Shown here: piece by piece, positions 22,924 to 36,199 of the stretch
Numbering within the stretch: the stretch's first letter is position 1
How the letters are laid out: each line of letters begins with the position of its first letter
Assembly (NCBI GenBank): GCA_900660155.1
Contig: CABFPE010000159.1
Coordinates: forward strand, 1,152,288 to 1,216,287
From: Hofstenia miamia
Lineage: Eukaryota > Xenacoelomorpha > Acoela > Hofsteniidae
DNA length: 64,000 bases
Reading direction: 5' to 3'
Made by a program: the position numbers and the translations under genes
Notes under the pieces: model-generated
The model's input: the letters and a program-made list of their open reading frames with translations, nothing else
What the model was told of the DNA's origin: nothing
The model's database searches: none

Positions 22924-24255
22924 CTTCACAGTTTGAGTTTTAGATGTTTATAACTTCAATAACTACTGGTTATAGTTAATTTGATGTGGCCTTTAATTAT
23001 TTGGCATCAATTTGAATATCCAAGCAACATTTCCTTGAATCATGGAATTAAAATAAATAATTAATATTCATTTTGGAGAAGTCCGTTCCAAAATTTGCTG
23101 AGTGATGCACCTGTAATTTAGAGCCTAAATTAAATATTTATTTACCTTTAGCGTCTTTGTGATTCTCCATTGTTTTCCATATTTGATTTGCATAAATAAA
23201 ACGTTTGTAGTAATTTAAATACAGATGGTTTTTTATCTAATCCAATTACATCACTTCCCGCCAAATCCGGCATTTTTCTAACAGTGTGCTTTTTGAACGT
23301 TAATTAATACAATTAATAAAAGAATTTCGGTATTTATTGCTCATAATAAAGCAACAAAAGCCTAAATTATTAATTTATGAATAATCATATGAAATAAAAC
23401 TCCATTTTTCTTTATGAAGTAAACAATATATTTTAGGACAAAGGAAATATAAAAATATTAAACATCGTCATTTGAATTAAAGGATGTTTAGCAAAGTCTA
23501 TTGGATCCCAGGCAGCTGTTTCTATTTTAAGATGTTTTTGTACATGTGTTAGATTAATTATTTGGGAAATATCTTTATTGTCAAACTAATACATTGTGCA
23601 CCATTAATTTAAGAACGAAATTTAACGAATTTCGATGAAAAGTATTTATTCATTAGCAACCATGTGGAATTAAATAATAGTGAAGCAAAAAAACCATGAA
23701 AAAATTTGCAAAAATTTTTCCATCGTTGAGTCTGTTTATTGCTTGCCGAAATTTTATAGGCAATGACATTTCAATTAAACGTGGTAATCAAGTGCAGGTG
23801 TGACTTAATATTTGTGTATAGGAACAAGGCACTGTGATAATTGCAATTGCCAGTACGCAGTTTTAATGTGTTTTCTAATAAAATTTAACTATTACTCGCA
23901 TGAATTCTAAGTTAGTTCTTTACATGCTTTGGAGAATATATTTATTTTAAATTTCGCCTGTCTGTTAATACAAGCAAAAATTGTGGAATTGTGGATGTTC
24001 ACACTGGGTGTGAATTATATAAAGAAATACGGCCGAAATAAAATCTCGTGCAAAAGTTTTAGTCACTTTTTATAATAACTTTATTAATCCTCAAAGTTAC
24101 CAATTTTAATTATTCGATCAAATTCCAATTAAATACACTGCAAAATGATGTCTACTGAGAAAATAAAAAAGATTACTGCATACGCTGATAGTCAACAACC
24201 AGTAAACAGCCGTGCATAAGTTTTATTCAATTTTCGTGGATGTGTTTGAATATGT

Positions 24256-25275
24256 TTGTCAATATTTGACAGGTTTTTGCTCTTTCTGTGCCAAATTAAA
24301 CAGAAGCAACCAGTTTATGAAACTATGGGTAGTATTACACCTGAGAAATGTCACGAAGTTTTTGATTTATTTCGTTCCGGTCAGAAAAGGTTTAAAATTA
24401 CCAAACAACTGTCTGTTTCTCCAACAGCAGTTCGCCATATCGTTGAAAAGCACCTAAGTGGTTTGCCAGTTGAGGACTTACCCCGAACGGGTCATCCTCC
24501 TATTCTGAAGCCCAAACAAAAACGAATAATTGTTCGAGAAAACGTCCACTGATTTAGTTACTGTTATATCAGTAGACACTACAAAAATATTTTTATGAGG
24601 TGCCGGGCTCCTTGGCCGAATAGCAGCCAAAAAACAACTTCTCACTTTGGCACATAAAAGAAAAACATTAAAATATTGCAAAGACAGGTACATGTGGCGT
24701 TTTGGGAATTGGAGCGAGCGCATCTCCACAGATGTGTGCTTTTTGTCTTTAGACGAGCGATTTAGGAAATGCGTCTGTAGACCTCCAGGAACACGATTCC
24801 ATGAAAAACCAGCAAAACTCCAAAATTTCCTACTTCTCAGATGGTTTGGGGGGCTATACGAGCAGATGGCGTACGTGTCCTAGAGAGAGATGCCATGGAA
24901 ACATAAATTCGACCGAATATTGTCGTATTTTGGATAATTCATTGTGAAATATCCTTCAACACGGAGTTGTGCTACAGTAAGACGGTGCATTGGCGCATAC
25001 TTCACGTTTCACACTGTTACTTGGAGTACCACAACATTTCGTACGTTGAGAACTGGCCTCCCCAAAGTCCCGATCTTAACAATATTGAGAATTTATGGGA
25101 TGTTCTCAAACAAAAAGTTCAGGAACAGCACCCGAGAAACAGGGACGAACTTTGGGCAGTCACACAAGAAGAATGGGCACTTATTCCGGCTGCTACAATA
25201 ATGAAACTTTTCGAATCATTTTCGAAAAGAGTGGCTGAAGTTGTGCGCGTCAAGGGAAGTCATTCCAAGTACTAA
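24256..25275 (+). pseudogene. Tc1-like transposase, degenerate
   Basis: The N-terminal part (24,325-24,552) holds a paired-like HTH: CHEVFDLFRSGQKRFKITK, then SPTAVRHIVEKHLSG, and a GxPxxL linker. In later frames come RRPPGTRF (Tc1 VRRPPGE motif), then DGALAHTS for the second catalytic Asp, then WPPQSPDLNNIENLWDVLKQ, the conserved Tc1 block with the third catalytic acidic residue (Glu, in the ENLW box). The protein would cut and paste DNA at TA sites. The pieces lie in different frames with stops between, so the gene is dead. The C-terminal 100 residues remain in one open frame. Confidence 0.85.
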
Positions 25276-25379
25276 CTCAAACTTTTAGTTACATGTGTGT
25301 TTTGTTACTATTTTTAAATTTTTAAACTTAATAAATTTTAACATGTGAATTTTATGTTAAAAAAAATTCTTCAATTTAA

Positions 25380-28300
25380 CTGTTACTTGGATTATGATAT
25401 TAAACAAATATGAAAATTACTGAAATTCTTGATGATATCTCAGAAGTTATTAATGTAACATTCAGAAAGAAATCTCCTATGAAAAGTGAAATAAAAAAAG
25501 ACTTTCTTCCAAAAATATCTCAATGTAAATCCATGATCATTGAAGAATTGCTTAGTTCAAATTACACAAGCAGATGTGGCTCCACCAGTTAATACTTACA
25601 ACAATAAAAAAACAAACTTTTGCTCAAGTACTGCAAACTGATAGACAGAAATCTATAAATGTTCAAGCAAAACTACAAGCAGTTAATGTTGATTCAGATA
25701 ATAAAGTTTTCTCTAAGGAAAAAGTTCATTCATTACAGAAAGACTTGCTCAAGGACCTTCCTTCTGATTCGCCTTCTCTATATAATGCTCGTAGCACAAA
25801 ATCAGGAAAAGCTGTTCTTAAATTTCTAGACAATGGTAATACTGATAATGTTGTTAATACATTAAAAAATTTAGGATATGTCCCCAAGATTCCAATGTCA
25901 TTGAAGCCCACTATATCAATTTCCTATATTTCATCAACATATGGACCACTTAATTCTAATTAATTTGTAAAAAATCTCATTGAAAGCAACAAAAATATCG
26001 ACATAACAGAAAATGACTTTAACTTTCTATATTCCTATAAAGTAAAATCAGGTGATTATGTTGTAGTTGCACGTGTAAGTGCGCATGCTAGATCACTGCT
26101 GCTGAACCAAGGATATATCTCTTTACAACCAAGTGATATCATTAAACCAAGAATGTGTACAAATTGTCAGGGCTATGGACATTCTAAGTCAAAGTGTACA
26201 TCTAAGCTAAAATGCGGCTACTGTGGAGAAGACCATGAATCTAAGCTCTGTACTGTTAAAAATAACACAAATAATCATAAATGTGTCAACTGTGTGAACA
26301 ATAATAATGCAAACCACAGCTCATTCGATTCAAATTGTCCTCGTAGAATAATCGAAATGAACCAACTTATTAAGTATATTGATTGGGGAAATTCTAAACC
26401 TCAATTTGACTGACTAGATCGGAAATACATGTACCCCCGTATTCTGCTTATAAATGCCAGGTCTATCAAAAAATATGTTGTTCATTTAAGAAAACGGGCT
26501 TCATCTATTTTGGCTGATGATCTAAATAATTTAGATATAGACATTTGCTTAGTAACTGAATCTCATCTTAAGGAATGCATTCCAAATAGCTATATATCTA
26601 TAAATGGCTATGACATATTTCGAAGATGTGTGTACCTGTAGAAGGCGAAATTGTAATAATATGCATGGTGGAGGTGGCATTCTTGCATACATTAAATCGG
26701 AACTTAATTCTTATATTATTGAAACATCAATGAATTGCGAATCTATGTGGATTGGGGTGGATTGTAACAAAGAATCCAAACATATCGTCAATGTTAGTTA
26801 TCACCCCCTTCTTCTAACAATGATACAAATTATTATCTCAATACATCCGTACAAAATATACAGATTAATTATCCCACTTTACCTTTGACTAGGAGACTTC
26901 AATAATCTTAACATCAATGATCTTGTAACTAATGGTCCTACAAGAGGTATATCTTCACTTGATTTAGTGCTTACAAACTCTCCACATCTTGTAGATTACG
27001 CTGCAACTATATCACCAAGCTTCCCAACAGATCACCTTGGGGTTCTTGTAAACCCAATTGGTCGATTCCCAGTTAAACGCTTTCAATTATCTTTCCGTGA
27101 CTGAGATGCTGGGTTTCATCTAGCATTTTCAACTGCACTTATACCTAGTTCATTTGATTACATTTATGATTTTACAGACGCTAATCTTGCATTGACTAAG
27201 CTTCAACAGCACATAAAGGAACTATTCGAAAATTGCTATCCTATTAGAACTGTGTGGATAAGTAATCGTGATCCAAATTGGGTTACTCCCAAATTTAAGT
27301 ACCTTCTAGATAAGAAACACCTTGCTATAAAAAAGTCGCAAGTGCATAAATATATTGCCTAAGATCATAGAATACAACAGATGAAAATTGACTATTTATC
27401 TACCAAAAATGTCAAGGGTTGGTGGCGAAATGTAAATAATATAACACACAGATAATACTGTTCAGCAAAAATTGATCATTCTTCTTTTAATCCACAATTA
27501 TTAAATGAACAATTATGTGAACGATCAAAGCGGAAGTCAAATTCTAAGCCACAGCTAATTTTTCTCGAACAACAATTGGATACACTTGATTTGCCTGAAA
27601 TTCCTTTGAACCGGATGGGATTCCTCATTGGATATTTCGCCAACACTGGGTCACTTTAGCTCCACCATATTGTTATTGTTTCAATTTGTCTTTAAAATCA
27701 GCTCGTTTTCCTGAAATTTTCAAGCTTGCAAATATCGTGCCAATACCAAAATGTGCAGTTGCTCGTACTGTAAATGACATACGTGGTATTAGTATTACCC
27801 CAGTTGCTTCACGCATATTTGAAAAAGCTGTTCATCGCCTTTTTATCACTCCTCAAATCGAATCATTTGGTGATCCATTTCAATTCGCATATCGCCAATC
27901 AATGTCAACTATTGATCTTTTAGCTACATTTCAATTCTATATACTATCACACTTAGTTTTCAATAAAATATCAGGGATTCATTCAACTTTTATAAACTTA
28001 TCTAAAGCTTTCGATCAATTATGCCAAGAACAAGCTGCTAGCAATTTTCCTGATTTTATAAAGTACTCACAAGTATGTACAGGGCTATTTGACTTCAGCA
28101 TAGGTAGAAAGCAGCAATTATTGTGGGAGAACAATGAAACTGCACTTCCAATAGATCTTGGATCATCACAGGGAACAGTAGGAGGTCCAAATATCTTTAG
28201 TATGGCAGGAGATAAACTTCGTAAAATCCATAAAACATCATTACTACCTAAGTATTCGCATGATGTGACCCCATCTAGTCTTGTGTTGATCGTGCAAGTG

Positions 28301-29100
28301 AACAAGAGAAATCAATATTCATAGAAGAAGTTAATAATGTAATAAGATAGGCCAAAGATAATAACTTAGAGATCAATAATTCAAAATCAAAACAAATCAG
28401 ATTTTCCTTAAATTCATCATCTAATTGCAATTGTACTATTCCAAAAGAATTTGAAATCGTAAAAGAAGCTAGTTTATTAGGTATAATATTTCAGGAAAAT
28501 ATGACATTCTCAAGTCATATCAACAAAATGCTTAATCAATTAAATCGAACATTATATATTTTTCGTGATCTAATTCACAATAATGTCAATATAAAAGATA
28601 GAACAAAGGTGTTTGAAGCAATTGCTGTATCCAAAGTGCGATATGGTATAGCTATTTATGGAGGAAATAAGTTAATGACATCAACAAATTCTTTCGATCT
28701 TGTTTTTTCAAAAATTATTGCGACAATATATATTATATATGGATGCATTCGTGATAAGAGATGAAGAAGATCCAAGATTAGGAAATAGATATATAGAAAT
28801 AATCGCCATTCATTACACCAGGTACTTATGAAAAATCGAAACATGCGTCATAACAGAAGCGGAAAAGAATACATTCCAGTGTTAACAAGAACAGAAGCAT
28901 TTAAGAAGAGTTTTATTCCCACGCGTCTTTTCAAATTTTTAATGTATTTTATGTTAAATCACATATCAAAAAACATTTTTCACAGACATTTGTGAACAAG
29001 TTTAATATGTTTAGTTTTGTTTTTATTTATTTATTTTGTTTTACCATCTCATGTACTTGAGCATGGAAATTAAAGTTTTCAATGTTATTATAACAAACTA
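25380..29100 (+). mobile_element. LINE (Jockey/CR1-like) with zinc-knuckle ORF1, endonuclease and reverse transcriptase, degenerate
   Basis: ORF1 (25,574-26,413, interrupted once) ends in three zinc knuckles: CTNCQGYGHSKSKC, CGYCGEDHESKLC and a third CVNC-H-C set. ORF2 begins near 26,430 with ILLINARSIKK and VTESHL, the start of an APE-type endonuclease. It continues with GDFN and SSLDLVLTN and DHLGV blocks, then a reverse transcriptase (27,686-28,324) with DIRGISITPVASRIFEK, FINLSKAFDQ and QGTVGGPNIFSMAG. The catalytic YADD is replaced by YSHD and several stops are present, so it is inactive. Clade placement is tentative. Confidence 0.85.
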
Positions 29101-29353
29101 TTCTTATTTTGAAACAGTTTTTACTAAGGTGTATGTTGGGTTTGTGAAAGTGACTAAAACTTCTGCACGGTTGTAAACAAATTGTCACTCTCATTATGCA
29201 TTCGCTTTGTTTAAGAACATACTAAAACCTATGCAAGGAAGCACATGACCTGGGCTTTACGTAAAATGTTTCAAATTTTGATTATCTTCATCAGAACTGA
29301 AGTAAACTACTATTGAACTATTGGTTCTGCGAATGGTTAAAACTTTTGCACGA

Positions 29354-30844
29354 TACTATATTATGTACCGTAAAATGGGGCACATTTCAAGAAATATATT
29401 TCATTTCTAAAAGTCATAAACGAATTTTTTTTTATCTACAGGAACCTCAAACTAATTATCCCTAAGATTAAATAATCACATTTTCAGTGCTATGAAAAAC
29501 AGATCGTTAAAACTAATTAAGCTGACCCTTAAATATGCCAAAAAATGAGGCACTCGGAACGCTTTTACAATACATAATGAGACACCGAAATACGAGTCAA
29601 TTATTCTCGCTGGCAGTTAAAACAAGTAAAGAATGGGTCACGTACTGCTTCGGTTATCGCATATACTGCAATACCATCGATGGCATGCAATATAAGAGAA
29701 CCAATCAGAATCTCGGTACCCACAGAGGCGTACACTGCATACGTCAAGCATTAAAATTCTGATCTTTTGGATGATGCTGATGATGACACTGTGAGATCAA
29801 CAGACTTTGGTTGACTAACTCGATTGGTGTTGTAACACAATAATTGAGGTAGAATCAGGCCATTGTAAAATTGCAAGATTGATTCAGGGTGGTCTCTATC
29901 ACACTTCCTGTCACCAATGTAACCTTTGAATATAGAAGTCCGATTTAATAGTTTTCTTTTGATAAGTTATTGGCTTGGTATCAATCAAAATGAATGGTAC
30001 CAAATTTAATAATCAGAGAGTTACATTGAAAGAAACAGGAGGAGGTGTTGCAATGTGATAAAAGATCACTGATAAAAGTTTAAGAAAAATTATATCGATT
30101 GAACTTCAAATTTGATTAAATGATCTGGTATAGTGGTGACAAAACTACTAAATAAGAAATAAATATGTGAACATGTATAAGTTAGTATTGTACATATAAA
30201 TTTGGAAATACATTTTTGCATTGAAATACAAAAAATGAAAAAGGTTTTAACTTTGCATATATTTTAGGAAAATCTCGGACCGACAGGACTGCAGTATTTG
30301 AAGACCTGACCGGACGGAAACGGACTCGACTACTTCCAGCTTTGCTATATTATTGATAGCATTTTAACAAAGTAAGTTTATGACAGTAAAATATAAGTTT
30401 ATGAAGTAAAAATAGTTGATATTAAAAAATATTTTTAACAATTAAGCTATTTAAAACATAATTTCGACATGCCAGTAAGTGATGGAAAATTTTCCCCACG
30501 TATATGTCATTTTCATACATAATTTATTGACTAAACCTGTTGACAAAATCCACCCTGTTTGCATGAATTGATTTTTACAAAAGCCTCGAGCCTTTATCAC
30601 AGCAAATAACACATGAACTATGATTTTAGCGATAAGAGGCATACCATCTCAAACTCTTTTATTTATTCTGAAACATCCATTTATGCTGCTAGAAATAATT
30701 TTCAACTGAAGACTGTGCTAGAAAATGCATTTTTAAATGCAATGCAATAGCCTTCAGTCTCATGCTCAACACTGCAATTATTTGTTCATGGATATAGCAA
30801 TTCTGTGATTTAGAAAAATTTGTTTTCAAAATGAAGACATGTGT
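29354..30844. other. Spacer without recognisable gene
   Basis: AT-rich DNA between the Tc1 relic and copy C. A small GC-rich patch at about 30,270-30,340 (CGGACCGACAGG...GACCGGACGG) stands out but has no family I recognise. The open frame at 29,535-29,762 shows no domain and no splice context. Confidence 0.4.
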
Positions 30845-32734
30845 TATGTTGAGTAAAGCTTAGATATGAAATTCACTAAATTATGATTATAAATAATAAA
30901 TAAATGTATTAATAGAGCTTAATATTTAGCATTATGTAAACGATTTTATTGGAGTTTTATGATTTTTGAATATGTTATAATATATAATTGCATATGCTTT
31001 AAAGTAAGGAATATTAAAAACAACCATTTAGTTGTGGTAATTTTCATGTGTATAGTATATATATTTAAAGTGGCCTTATTATTTTTTAATGAACTATAGA
31101 TGAACATATTTTTTGAACAAATTTAAGTCATAAACAATGCAATTTAACAGTTTCTTTTATTTTTTGTTTGTAAATTTTCAATACCATTAGCAATTTCTAC
31201 CGACAAAGGTTCATAATTGCTCGCAGATAGTTTCTTATTAGACTAAGCTTCGAATATCATCTCTCTATTTGGGAAGACTTAGGGGAGAAAATTGTAATAA
31301 AATTTTAATATTTCGGTTTCTTTCAATGACCTAAACCATGATAAAGTAAATGCTTTCTTTATTATAAATTTCGCTTCCTGAAAAAGGAGAGGTTTTTATG
31401 TATTTTTTCCGCTAAATACATCAAATCAAAAAGTAAGTTTAAGAAAACATTAAAATTGATTTTAAAAAATAATTTTGTTTGTATAATAGAAAAAACTGAA
31501 ATGGTGAGGTTATAAATTTATAAAAACTAACAACCATTGTTTGTAGAAATTCTTTGCTTTGTTCTAGTTTTGTTTCGCATTTTTTGACACTTTCAGAAAT
31601 GTTACCAATGTATTTATTTAGTGTTCTCATAATGTCTGGCTTCTTATACTGAAAAATTATATCAATTTAATTTTATAAAAGATTTGAGGTAATCGCATTC
31701 TTCTTGTATTACTGGCCTCGGGTTATCGTTTTTCAATAATTTTCAGTGATGTCTACCATTTATACATCAATTACAGTATATAAAATTTATCAAAAACTGA
31801 TCCAAGCGTATACAAGAAAGTTGCCTAATAGCCAGCCTGAATCTTTGGTGCAATCCAATCGCAGCATTTTTTAACAAAACAAAACCCCGTTCAATTCTAT
31901 TATATTATTGCAAAAAAGCAGTTAAATTAAGCTGTCCCACGAATAAAGAAAAAACAACAATATTATTTCAGGCTTGGACTCGGCGTTATATCGAAAAATC
32001 CGAAACCGTTGTTTTCATGCAAAACCAAACCAAAAAACGAAATAATTTTATTTTCTTGAAGTAAACAGAAAATATTTGTTAAAATGAATAAGCGTAATTT
32101 AATTATAGTACTTGTAATATTCATTGATTACCAGTTACATTTATTGTTATGAAAACATACTGTGCAAAATGTGTTTTTCTTTTCAATAATCTTTGATTAA
32201 TGATAACAATGAATACATTTAGATGATTATAGGTATTATGTATTACTAATCTTCATAATCTCAGTGAAAATACATCTAATCCATAGATGGACATGGGTCG
32301 GGATCATACGTTTCTAAAATGCCCAAATTTGCTCCAGTATAGCGAAAAATCAAATAATATTTAAGCATGAGATGTTATGATCCGGTACATATTTAAATGG
32401 ACCAGGTTTGAGCCAAAATTTTCACCTCATGACAATCTCTATACTTAAGAAATCGAAAAATACGTCTATATGAAAAGCAATACGTTTTCAAAAAAATTCA
32501 CAGTTCTAAAATAAAAACGAGATAAATCAACCGGTAGAATATATATTTAATGTACAATGCAAAATTATAAAAAGTTAATTCATATTGAAAAGCAAAGAAG
32601 AATTGCCCACAGAAAACCACCTTCAAAAATTAAACATGTTTTGGCTATATCTTTAGGCCTGTGCCACTGATCGATGCATATAATAATGAATTCAGAAAAA
32701 GAAAATTTAACACAATGTTTCGATTTAAATGAGT

Positions 32735-32750
32735 AGCCCTGAAAAGGGCT
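32735..32750 (-). promoter_or_regulatory. Histone-type 3' stem-loop candidate, Sox relic C
   Basis: The same hairpin (AGCCCTTTTCAGGGCT on the minus strand) follows the stop of the truncated copy by 31 bases. The same ACTCATTTAAATCG follows it, as in copies A and B. Confidence 0.45.
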
Positions 32751-32781
32751 GATTTAATAGCTCTGATACAAGTGTAGTAGA

Positions 32782-33008
32782 CTATGGGTAAGATGTAAAC
32801 AGATCAGGTAGCTCATTACAACTACACATGTCTGGAATGTATACAGAAATTTTATTATGTTGAGACACTTCTATACTTGAAATTCTAATAAAATTACTGG
32901 GAATTTCAAGAGGTTCCCTCTTCAAAACGGGTTTGACATCTGAAAGGAAGGACTTACTGATCTTCCTTTTCTTGGGCTTAAACCTATAGTGAGGATTATT
33001 ATAGTGAA
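32782..33008 (-). pseudogene. Truncated Sox-like gene, copy C (HMG box and promoter deleted)
   Basis: The frame resumes at PHYRFKPKKRKISKSFLSDV, the extreme end of the HMG box, and runs open to the stop. It ends with SVYIPDMCSCNELPDLFTSY. Immediately upstream, the sequence jumps to the region that lies about 180 bases before the start codon in copy B (…AACAAAATAATTCA), so a deletion of roughly 430 bases removed the TATA box, start and nearly all of the box. The tail also lacks about 12 codons after SQHNK, again in frame. No DNA-binding protein can be made from it. Confidence 0.8.
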
Positions 33009-33569
33009 TTATTTTGTTCATAAATTACCTAGCATTTCGTCATCACTACGTCATTATTAAAATCTTATTGCTGTTATTGAATTTCATTATTTAAGATATT
33101 TACTGTCTTGGAATGTATGTATTTACAAATATAACATTAGAAAATAATGCCATTCTAATTTATTTTATATCAGTTTTCTTAATATTCGAAAAAATGTCTG
33201 CGAGTGTTCGGGCATAAGCATATCTTATTTATTGTTGTAGAGAAATAACTAATTTCGCGAAAAATCGACTGAATTCGAGTCCCAACTTAACCTTTTTCAA
33301 ACATATTTAAGGATTTATAATGTTGCGATGCTTCAATTTCATTTCAAAATTTTCATTAAATTATTTATTATTTACATTGCTAAAAATATCGGTTCTAAAA
33401 GAGAGAAATATTTAATGGCTTTAGTTATTACGTCATTAACAAAATACCGACCTAATAAAATTTGAGACGAGATTAGAGATTTTATCTTTGCCTCGGTCGA
33501 GACCGATGCTCGCGATCAACTTCATTACATGAAAAAATATCTCCAGGAATATCTAAAAATATAATAACA

Positions 33570-35460
33570 GACTAAAATCAAAATTATTGCTATAATCAAA
33601 AAAATACAATTTTAAGAACAAACACAATATATAATAAGCTATTTACAAAATATAGAAAATAATCCCAATAAATTTACGTACTGAAAATCTAGAAATTAAA
33701 GAAATTCTCATATGTAAATTGATCACCATGCTGTACTTGTTTGTGTATTTGAAATTTCTTTGTGAGATTTTTGTATAGGGCTTTTGTTGTTTGATTTCAA
33801 CTGTCAGTTTATTCCACTGGTTTATGCTATGAAAGCAAAATGGCCCACTTCTGTTATTTACCAAAACAGTCTTAAGTCCCATTGTTTGTACAAAAATATA
33901 TGATTTCTGATTTTGCATTTATACAGTAGACCCTGTGTTTGATTCTCAGATCAATCTATATTGAAACAAAATTTTTAAGAGTCTTTAAAGCTGTTAAATT
34001 TTCATGTGGAGGAGAAAACTGCGATAATTAAATTTACTTGGAATAATAGAATGCATCAGTTGGGTAAGATGCCATTTTTCTGTTTCGTATGTTAATAGTA
34101 GTTTTATGCTAGAAGCAAATTCATTGATTTTTTTAGATAGAAAATTGTCCAATGTTAGTTTATTATCAAGTTCCACTCCATGGTTTTGCATACTTTCATT
34201 TTTAAAAAAAGTTTCATTTTCACAGTGAGTTTTAAGTTTTATATGCAGGAATTTCGCTTGGGGTTGAAATAGTAAAGTGGGTTCTTTCAGAATTAATTTT
34301 CAATATATTATAATTAAAGTACAATGTTAGTTTGTCAAGTTCATTTTTAAAAGACTTTGTTGCTAAAACCGCGTTTGTCGAGGTACCTACAAGCCATAAA
34401 TCACTAGCATATTGATTTTTATCATTATATACACTTTTATGAGACATTTCGATTACATATGGAGAAAATAACCTGGAAATAAGCACAGTTCCTTGTGACA
34501 CAAAAAAGTTCATTAAAGTGCTTGATTAATATTTTCCTACGTAAAGGATTGAGATATACATGAAACTGTAAACCTTAATTAATTCTAAACAAACACTGGC
34601 AGTAGTTAAATTTTTTCTAAGACTTTGCTTGATTTTTTCAGAGATGACAATACAGATTCAAATGTTCATTGAAAATGCGAAAGTCCAAATTATTTTTGGA
34701 CAAAATATTATTTCCGATATAATTACAAATTTGCAAACGAATAAGGAGTTTAAACACATTTAGAAAATGGATGCATAATACAAATTGGCGAAATATTTTC
34801 AGCTTTTAAACGATTTCCTTTTTCGCAATTTGGTGTGACATCAGAGTTTTTTTAGACTAGCCGTTGATTAACTATCAGTGATACATTAGTTAAATATAAC
34901 TTAAAAATGGCGTCAGAATATATGAAAGTATTGCTCTAGCATCAAATATGGAATTTTGTTAGAACCTATCGAGCTATTAGTTTCTAAATTTCCAATTAAT
35001 TTACATAACTTATAGAATGCTGCTAGTAGACATTCACATTTTTCTTTGAGCTGAAAAACAATCAAGATATTATTTTTTTAAGATTTAAATTTAATTTTAA
35101 TTTGGCATTTAGATGATTTAGAATTATTTTTGAATCATTTGTTGTTTTATCATCGATTTCTACTTTATAAATTTTAGACTTGACTTCTTAAACTTTGCAA
35201 GCTATTAATAATAATAATTTTAATAATTTACTTGCCAAAAACCTACAGATAAGTGATACAAAGCTGATGAACATAATATACAAAAATATAAACCAACGTT
35301 TGTGTGAATGTTTGCTTAGGTTTTCAATATTGGATGTATATTTGGAATGTTGTATTAGAAGTGATTTCTGTACTTTTCTAAACTTTGTGAAATAATTTTT
35401 TATTCGCGTTTCATTTTCTAAATTAATCCATTACTTAGTTGATCGTCATGAAAACTATTA
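33570..35460 (-). mobile_element. Degenerate CR1/L2-like LINE in copy C (longer than its B counterpart)
   Basis: The minus strand repeats the LINE of 13.4-14.7 kb: GTVLISRLFSPYVIEMSHKS, NELDKLTLYFNYNILKIN and the same 3' AATAAATTT-type end near 33,590. Coding-like sequence extends a further 400 bases 5' (to about 35,460) beyond what copy B retains. Stops are scattered through it. Confidence 0.7.
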
Positions 35461-35465
35461 GAATT

Positions 35466-36075
35466 TTATTTCAACACAAATAAAAGGGAAACAGAAGCAC
35501 TGATAATGGCAGCACAGGAGCAAACAATAAGAACAAACTGGGTGAAGAAGCATATGGACAGAAGAATGGAAGTAAGTGATAAGTGTAGGCTATGTAAAAA
35601 AGAAAGAGTGTGAGACAGTAGATCATCTGATAGCAGAGCGTGAGAAGTTGGCACAGAATGAGTATATATTCAGGCATGAAAAGGTGGGAAGAATTAGCGT
35701 CATAGAAAATGAGAATGTTAAGATAAAAGATTTGGAACAGTGATAGACATAGCAGTACCAAAGGACAGAAATGTAGAAAGCAAGGAGAAAGAGACGATAG
35801 ACAAGTACAGGGAGTTGACAGAGGAAATAGAAACGCTGTGGAAGTTAAAGAAAGTTGAACAAGTCTCGGTAGTTGTAGGAGCACTTGGAGCAGTGAGTAA
35901 GAAGCATAAGAGATACCTGGAGGAGTTGGGAGTATCAAAGTGGGGAGGACCAGTAGCACAGAAGGCAGCATTGTTAGGAACAGCTAGAGTCCTGAGGAAA
36001 TTCTCAGACTCCCTGGGAACTGGTGAGTTCGCCGAGCTGAGAGGGATACCGGCATGAATCTGTGAGAAGAAATGA
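35466..36075 (+). mobile_element. LINE 3' fragment: C-terminal region of a non-LTR reverse transcriptase
   Basis: The two halves, in different frames, read ETEALIMAAQEQTIRTNWV with CRLCKK...VDHLIA (a C-C-H-C zinc finger), then IDIAVPKDRNVESKEKET and VSVVVGALGAVSKKHKRYLE and AALLGTARVLRKF. This pattern is typical of the C-terminal end of a widespread class of animal LINEs. A frameshift lies near 35,600-35,740. The element is 5' truncated and runs directly into a trinucleotide tail. Confidence 0.75.
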
Positions 36076-36116
36076 AATAATAATGATGATGATGATGATG
36101 ATGATGTTGATGATGG

Positions 36117-36199
<83 letters not shown>
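36076..36199 (+). repeat. (ATG)n microsatellite at a LINE 3' end
   Basis: About 35-40 near-perfect ATG/GAT units directly follow the LINE's last codons and a short AATAAT stretch. The array probably grew from the LINE's own simple-sequence tail. Confidence 0.9.

Larger units (their letters stand above)
24045..29353 (+). mobile_element. Tc1-like transposon split by a nested LINE
   Basis: The left tip TCGTGCAAAAGTTTTA (24,045-24,060) recurs inverted, base for base, as TAAAACTTTTGCACGA at 29,338-29,353. A second inverted copy at about 29,146-29,170 (GTGACTAAAACTTCTGCACG) matches the left end extended inward, so the right side has repeated termini. Between them lie a degenerate Tc1 transposase (24.26-25.28 kb) and then a LINE (25.4-29.1 kb) that must have inserted into the Tc1 body. 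Confidence 0.7.
30845..34990 (-). repeat. Segmental duplication, copy C (inverted)
   Basis: Read on the minus strand this copy follows copy B from about 13,435 to 20,165: LINE, spacer, Sox tail, 3' flank, and the block before the near-identical region. It has lost about 430 bases covering the promoter and HMG box, and the segment corresponding to about 18,640-19,900. Single-site differences link it to A in some places (the SDVKPVLK stretch) and to B in others. Confidence 0.85.

Noticed and set aside
23146-23193. Possible 16-codon first exon of prominin on the minus strand, with a GTAAAT donor in the right phase
   Set aside because: It does not encode a signal peptide and the acceptor of the next exon is weak; kept only as a hint.
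13435-34990. The B/C inverted repeat as a natural palindrome that flips the middle segment
   Set aside because: Possible, but the N gaps lie at 20.6 and 37.4 kb, and a single flipped contig explains both the prominin split and the inversion of C. A real inversion is therefore kept as the second explanation.
35471-35971. Long minus-strand frame rich in Leu, Ser and Cys
   Set aside because: Antisense shadow of the LINE 3' fragment on the plus strand, whose motifs are clear.
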